Origin: SG8-41 sp036555035
GTDB lineage: Bacteria; Pseudomonadota; Gammaproteobacteria; Burkholderiales; SG8-41
Assembly (NCBI GenBank): GCA_036555035.1
Contig: DATBMB010000066.1
Coordinates: 1 to 24,932, forward strand
Direction of reading: 5' to 3'
DNA length: 24,932 bases
Positions 22,397 through 24,932 of the stretch are shown in pieces. The first letter of the stretch is position 1, and every line of letters begins with the position of its first letter. A program made the translations under genes and the position numbers. A model generated the notes under the pieces. That model saw nothing but the letters and a program-made list of their open reading frames with translations. It did not search any database and had not been told where the DNA came from.

Positions 22397-22450
22397 GGGG
22401 ACGCACACAATCTTCGGGCGGAGATGTGGGCGAAAATTGTGTGCATCCCC
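22397..22450 (-). repeat. REP-like hairpin repeat, copy 2 (opposite orientation)
   Basis: GGGGACGCACACAAT (22397-22411) pairs with ATTGTGTGCATCCCC (22436-22450) at 14 of 15 positions. Its reverse complement aligns end to end with copy 1 at 20279-20331. It sits directly before the GAGGAG ribosome-binding site (22452-22457) of the HIT gene, as copy 1 sits before the CBS gene. Confidence 0.8.
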
Positions 22451-22464
22451 CGAGGAGAACCGCC

Positions 22465-22803
22465 GTGACCACCCTATTCGAAAAGATCATCCGGCGCGAG
22501 CTTCCCGCCGATATCGTCTACGAGGACGAGCTGTGCCTCGCCTTCCGCGACATCAACCCGCAGGCGCCGCTGCACGTGCTGCTCGTCCCGAAGAAGCCGA
22601 TCGACAAGCTCTCCGGCGCCACGGCCGCGGACCAGTCGCTGCTGGGACACCTGATGCTCGCCGCGGGCAAGGTGGCGCGCCAGCTCGGCGCGGGCGACAC
22701 GTTCCGCCTGGTCGTCAACAACGGCGCGGAGGCCGGCCAGAGCGTATTTCATCTACACTTGCACATCCTCGCCGGACGCAAGCTCACCTGGCCGCCAGGG
22801 TAG
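22465..22803 (+). CDS. HIT-family nucleotide hydrolase (HINT/Hit-like)
   Basis: Purine-nucleoside phosphoramidase-type enzyme of the histidine triad family, cytoplasmic. The 112-aa protein has the full signature HLHLHIL with His96, His98 and His100 (His98 is the expected nucleophile), the FRDINPQAPLHVLLVPKKPI strand block (27-46) and the VVNNGAEAGQSV turn. Length equals E. coli HinT (119 aa) within a few residues. The start is GTG 22465, set by GAGGAG at 22452-22457; the open frame upstream runs through the REP-like repeat and is not part of the gene. The gene stands alone. In many betaproteobacteria the HIT gene lies beside hisI/hisE or tatA, which are not seen here. Confidence 0.93.
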   Translation: MTTLFEKIIRRELPADIVYEDELCLAFRDINPQAPLHVLLVPKKPIDKLSGATAADQSLLGHLMLAAGKVARQLGAGDTFRLVVNNGAEAGQSVFHLHLHILAGRKLTWPPG

Positions 22804-22831
22804 TTCGGGGGCCGCGGGCGGCTCGGATCGA

Positions 22832-22843
22832 CCCGCATGCGGG
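22832..22843. repeat. 12-bp perfect palindrome CCCGCATGCGGG
   Basis: Lies 28 bp after the HIT stop and before the TctC ribosome-binding site. It is too short and has no T-tract, so a terminator call is not justified; it could be a protein-binding site or chance in GC-rich DNA. Confidence 0.3.
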
Positions 22844-22881
22844 CGTGAACCGGGAGCGACAATAACCAGGAGGAGGCGATC

Positions 22882-23874
22882 ATGAAACTGAAGGTCAGCA
22901 TTGCAGCGTATTCCGTGGGGCTCGGCCTCACGCTCGGCGCCGGAAGCGCGCTGGCGCAGTCCGCTTCGGCAAGCTCGGGGCAGGACTACCCCGCCAAGCC
23001 GGTCCGGATCGTCGTCCCGACCTCGCCCGGCGGCGGCAACGATTTCGTCGCGCGGGCGGCGGGACAGAGGCTCGGGGACAAGCTCGGCCAGCAGTTCATA
23101 GTGGACAATCGTCCCGGCGCGGGCGGCAGCATCGGCACCACCATCGTGGCGAAAGCGGCCCCGGACGGCTACACGCTGCTGCTCGGCTTCGTCGGCCAGC
23201 TCGCGATGTACCCCCACGTCGAGAAGACCGAGTACGACCCGCAGCGTGATTTCATCGGCTTGAGTTTGCTCGCCTCCTCGTACCACGTGATGGCGGTGCA
23301 TCCGTCGCTGCCGGTACGCTCGGTCAAGGAGCTGATAGCGTTCGCGAAAGCGCACCCGGGCGAGCTTTACTACTCCTCAGGCAACATCTGGACGCCGACA
23401 CACCTCGTGCCCGAGCTGTTCAACGCGGCGACGGGGACACGCCTGATTCCCATCCACTACAAGGGCTCGGGACCCTCCGTCATCGGGGTGCTGACGGGAG
23501 AGACTCAGGTGATCATGTCGAGCGTGACGGCCGTGATGCCCCACGTGCGCTCGAAGCGCCTGGTGGCGCTCGCGGTCACCAGCCCCAAGCGGACGCCGGT
23601 TGCGCCGCAGGTGCCGACGCTGGTGGAGCTTGGCGTGAGAGGCGTGGAGGCGCCCTCATGGTACGCGATCGTGGCGCCCGCGGGCACGCCGCGCCCGATC
23701 GTCGACAAGCTTCACGGGGAACTCGCGGCGATGTCCACGCAGCCGGATTTCCAGGCGCTGTTTCGCAAGCAGGCGCTCGAGCCGACGTCCAAGACGCCTG
23801 AGGAGTTTGCGGTATTCCTGCAAGCCGAGAACGACAAGTGGAGCAAGATCGTCAAGGCCATCAGGGCGCAATGA
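22882..23874 (+). CDS. Tripartite tricarboxylate transporter-type solute receptor (TctC/Bug)
   Basis: Periplasmic binding protein of the Bug family, which is greatly expanded in Bordetella and related betaproteobacteria. The 330-aa protein has a Sec signal (about 1-26, SALAQ). The family opening follows (YPAKPVRIVVPTSPGGGNDF, then the IVDNRPGAGGSIGT loop at about residues 73-86), with ligand-contact segments near KGSGPSVIGVLTGE and PSWYAIVAPAGTP. The ribosome-binding site is AGGAGGAGG at 22868-22876. No tctA or tctB gene is adjacent, so it is an orphan receptor, as most Bug proteins are. Its ligand is unknown, though carboxylates are usual. It ends base-to-base with the convergent oxidoreductase gene. 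Confidence 0.94.
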   Translation: MKLKVSIAAYSVGLGLTLGAGSALAQSASASSGQDYPAKPVRIVVPTSPGGGNDFVARAAGQRLGDKLGQQFIVDNRPGAGGSIGTTIVAKAAPDGYTLLLGFVGQLAMYPHVEKTEYDPQRDFIGLSLLASSYHVMAVHPSLPVRSVKELIAFAKAHPGELYYSSGNIWTPTHLVPELFNAATGTRLIPIHYKGSGPSVIGVLTGETQVIMSSVTAVMPHVRSKRLVALAVTSPKRTPVAPQVPTLVELGVRGVEAPSWYAIVAPAGTPRPIVDKLHGELAAMSTQPDFQALFRKQALEPTSKTPEEFAVFLQAENDKWSKIVKAIRAQ

Positions 23875-24932
23875 TCAGGTTTCAAGGGGCAGCCGCACTG
23901 CCTTACCGGTCGCCACCGCGCGCTCGATGGCGATGGTGGTCTCGAGATTGATGCGCGCCTGCTCCGGCGTCGTGTGCGCGGTGGGCGCGCCGGTGACGAG
24001 ATGGTCGAGCCAGGCTCGCGTCTCATTCCCGAGCGGGCCCCAGAAATCCCCCAGCGCCCAGTCGCCCGCGGTGTTGCTGCCCAGGAACGCCAGCTCCAGG
24101 CTGTGACCCGGCACGTAGGGATGGGGGATGCCCTTCTCCGTATAGAGCAGATGGTCCTTGTGGTCGTCGTCGATCAGCATGGTGCCCTCGGTGCCGAGCA
24201 GCTCCACGCGGTCGGACTGTCCCTGGGTCGGGAACTGCGCGGGTAGGGCGTAGCTGATGCCGAAGTTGATCACGGCGCCGTCGGCAAAGGTGACGATCGC
24301 CCAGGTGGCATCGTGCGCGCCGTAGCCGGCTTCCTTGAAGATCCCGTGCTGGCCGCGCGCAACTGCTTCCACCGGCCGGTTGCCTTCCAGAAACCAGCAC
24401 ATCAGGTCGACGTAGTAGGTCAGCACGTCCAGCACCGGGGTGGCGTGCGGGTCGCGCTTGAGGATGTTGAGGGCCTGCGCGCGGGAGTTGTAGACGCGCG
24501 CCGTCCCGCCGATGATGGCACCCAGCCGCCCCTGCCGGATCTGTTCCTTGCCGCGCAGGAAGCAGTCCTTGTAGCGGCGGCTGTAACCCACGCGCACGTC
24601 GGCGCCGGACTTCTCGATCGCGCGCAGCACGCGATCGGCGTCGGCGAGCGTGAGCGCGAGCGGCTTCTCGACGAGCACGGGCTTGCCGAGCTCGATCGCC
24701 TTCACGATCGGCGCGACGTGCTCGCCCTCCGGCGTCGAGACGACGACCGCGGTGACGTCCGGATGCTCGATGATCGCGTCGTTGTCGGTGCCGTGCACCT
24801 GCGCGCCGACGGTCTTCGCGAGCTTGGCCGCGGCCGCGTCGTTCGAGTCGGAGACGGCGATGAAGCGCACGGCCGGGTGCGCCGATGCGAGCCGCGCGCG
24901 CAGCGTGCCGATGCGGCCGCAGCCGACGATGG
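23875..24932 (-). CDS. Gfo/Idh/MocA-family oxidoreductase (5' end beyond the window)
   Basis: NAD(P)-dependent oxidoreductase for sugars, inositols or related compounds. At least 352 codons are present and the frame is open to the right edge. The extra 20 codons before an internal GTG at 24870 read IVGCGRIGTLRAR, the Rossmann GxGxxG motif, so the true start lies outside the window. The catalytic EKP motif is present in LVEKPLALT, with the downstream VGYSRRYKDCFLRGKEQI segment typical of inositol-dehydrogenase-like members. Substrate is not predictable. The gene is convergent with the TctC gene and shares no spacer with it: one stop ends at 23874 and the other begins at 23875, and no terminator hairpin is visible between them. 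Confidence 0.92.
   Translation of the reverse strand, partial: IVGCGRIGTLRARLASAHPAVRFIAVSDSNDAAAAKLAKTVGAQVHGTDNDAIIEHPDVTAVVVSTPEGEHVAPIVKAIELGKPVLVEKPLALTLADADRVLRAIEKSGADVRVGYSRRYKDCFLRGKEQIRQGRLGAIIGGTARVYNSRAQALNILKRDPHATPVLDVLTYYVDLMCWFLEGNRPVEAVARGQHGIFKEAGYGAHDATWAIVTFADGAVINFGISYALPAQFPTQGQSDRVELLGTEGTMLIDDDHKDHLLYTEKGIPHPYVPGHSLELAFLGSNTAGDWALGDFWGPLGNETRAWLDHLVTGAPTAHTTPEQARINLETTIAIERAVATGKAVRLPLET

Overview
The window is a GC-rich (roughly 65-70% by eye), densely coded stretch of bacterial chromosome. It most resembles a betaproteobacterium of the Burkholderiales/Rhodocyclales kind. The pointers are a Phasin_2-type PHB granule protein, a lone TctC/Bug solute receptor, a TRAP transporter of the mannitol/chloroaromatic (COG4663-4665) class, a stand-alone CBS protein and a short MoCF/CinA-like protein. 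No rRNA, tRNA, CRISPR array, prophage or complete transposase gene was seen.

Layout. (1) 199-4828 is a tight osmotic-stress operon: otsB, an MscS-type channel, otsA and a CPA2 cation/proton antiporter. Trehalose production is interleaved with an emergency release channel and an ion antiporter. (2) 4829-5075 is a non-coding spacer with several short inverted and direct repeats. (3) 5076-7367 holds a GCS2/YbdK-type carboxylate-amine ligase and a C26-type class I amidotransferase hydrolase, which can be read as a ligase/hydrolase pair for gamma-glutamyl compounds. The pair is split by a 298-bp MITE-like element with 26-bp terminal inverted repeats and a TAA duplication. (4) 7422-11948 holds an NfeD protease, a slipin, a CaCA Ca2+/Na+ exchanger and an NhaD/citrate-type ion transporter: membrane quality control and ion homeostasis. 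(5) 12243-17261 holds a TRAP transporter (dctP, terminator, dctQ, oversized dctM) followed by a 2-hydroxyacid dehydrogenase. (6) 17360-21569 holds a membrane PAS-GAF-GGDEF-EAL protein, a two-CBS protein and a MoCF-domain protein. (7) 21606-22154 (minus strand) is a phasin gene with a textbook sigma70 promoter. (8) 22465-23874 holds an HIT hydrolase and a TctC receptor. (9) A Gfo/Idh/MocA oxidoreductase on the minus strand runs off the right edge.

The best non-gene signal is the MITE. If the element and one TAA copy are removed in silico, the upstream ligase regains a stop codon that overlaps the start of the hydrolase as ATGA, the same junction used at otsB/mscS and nfeD/slipin. The insertion therefore appears to have broken a translationally coupled gene pair and changed the ligase C-terminus. 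The element is itself an imperfect palindrome of two diverged half-elements that can fold into two long arms. A second, unrelated repeat family occurs twice in opposite orientations (20279-20331 and 22397-22450); its arms are conserved, its loop has diverged, and it looks REP-like.
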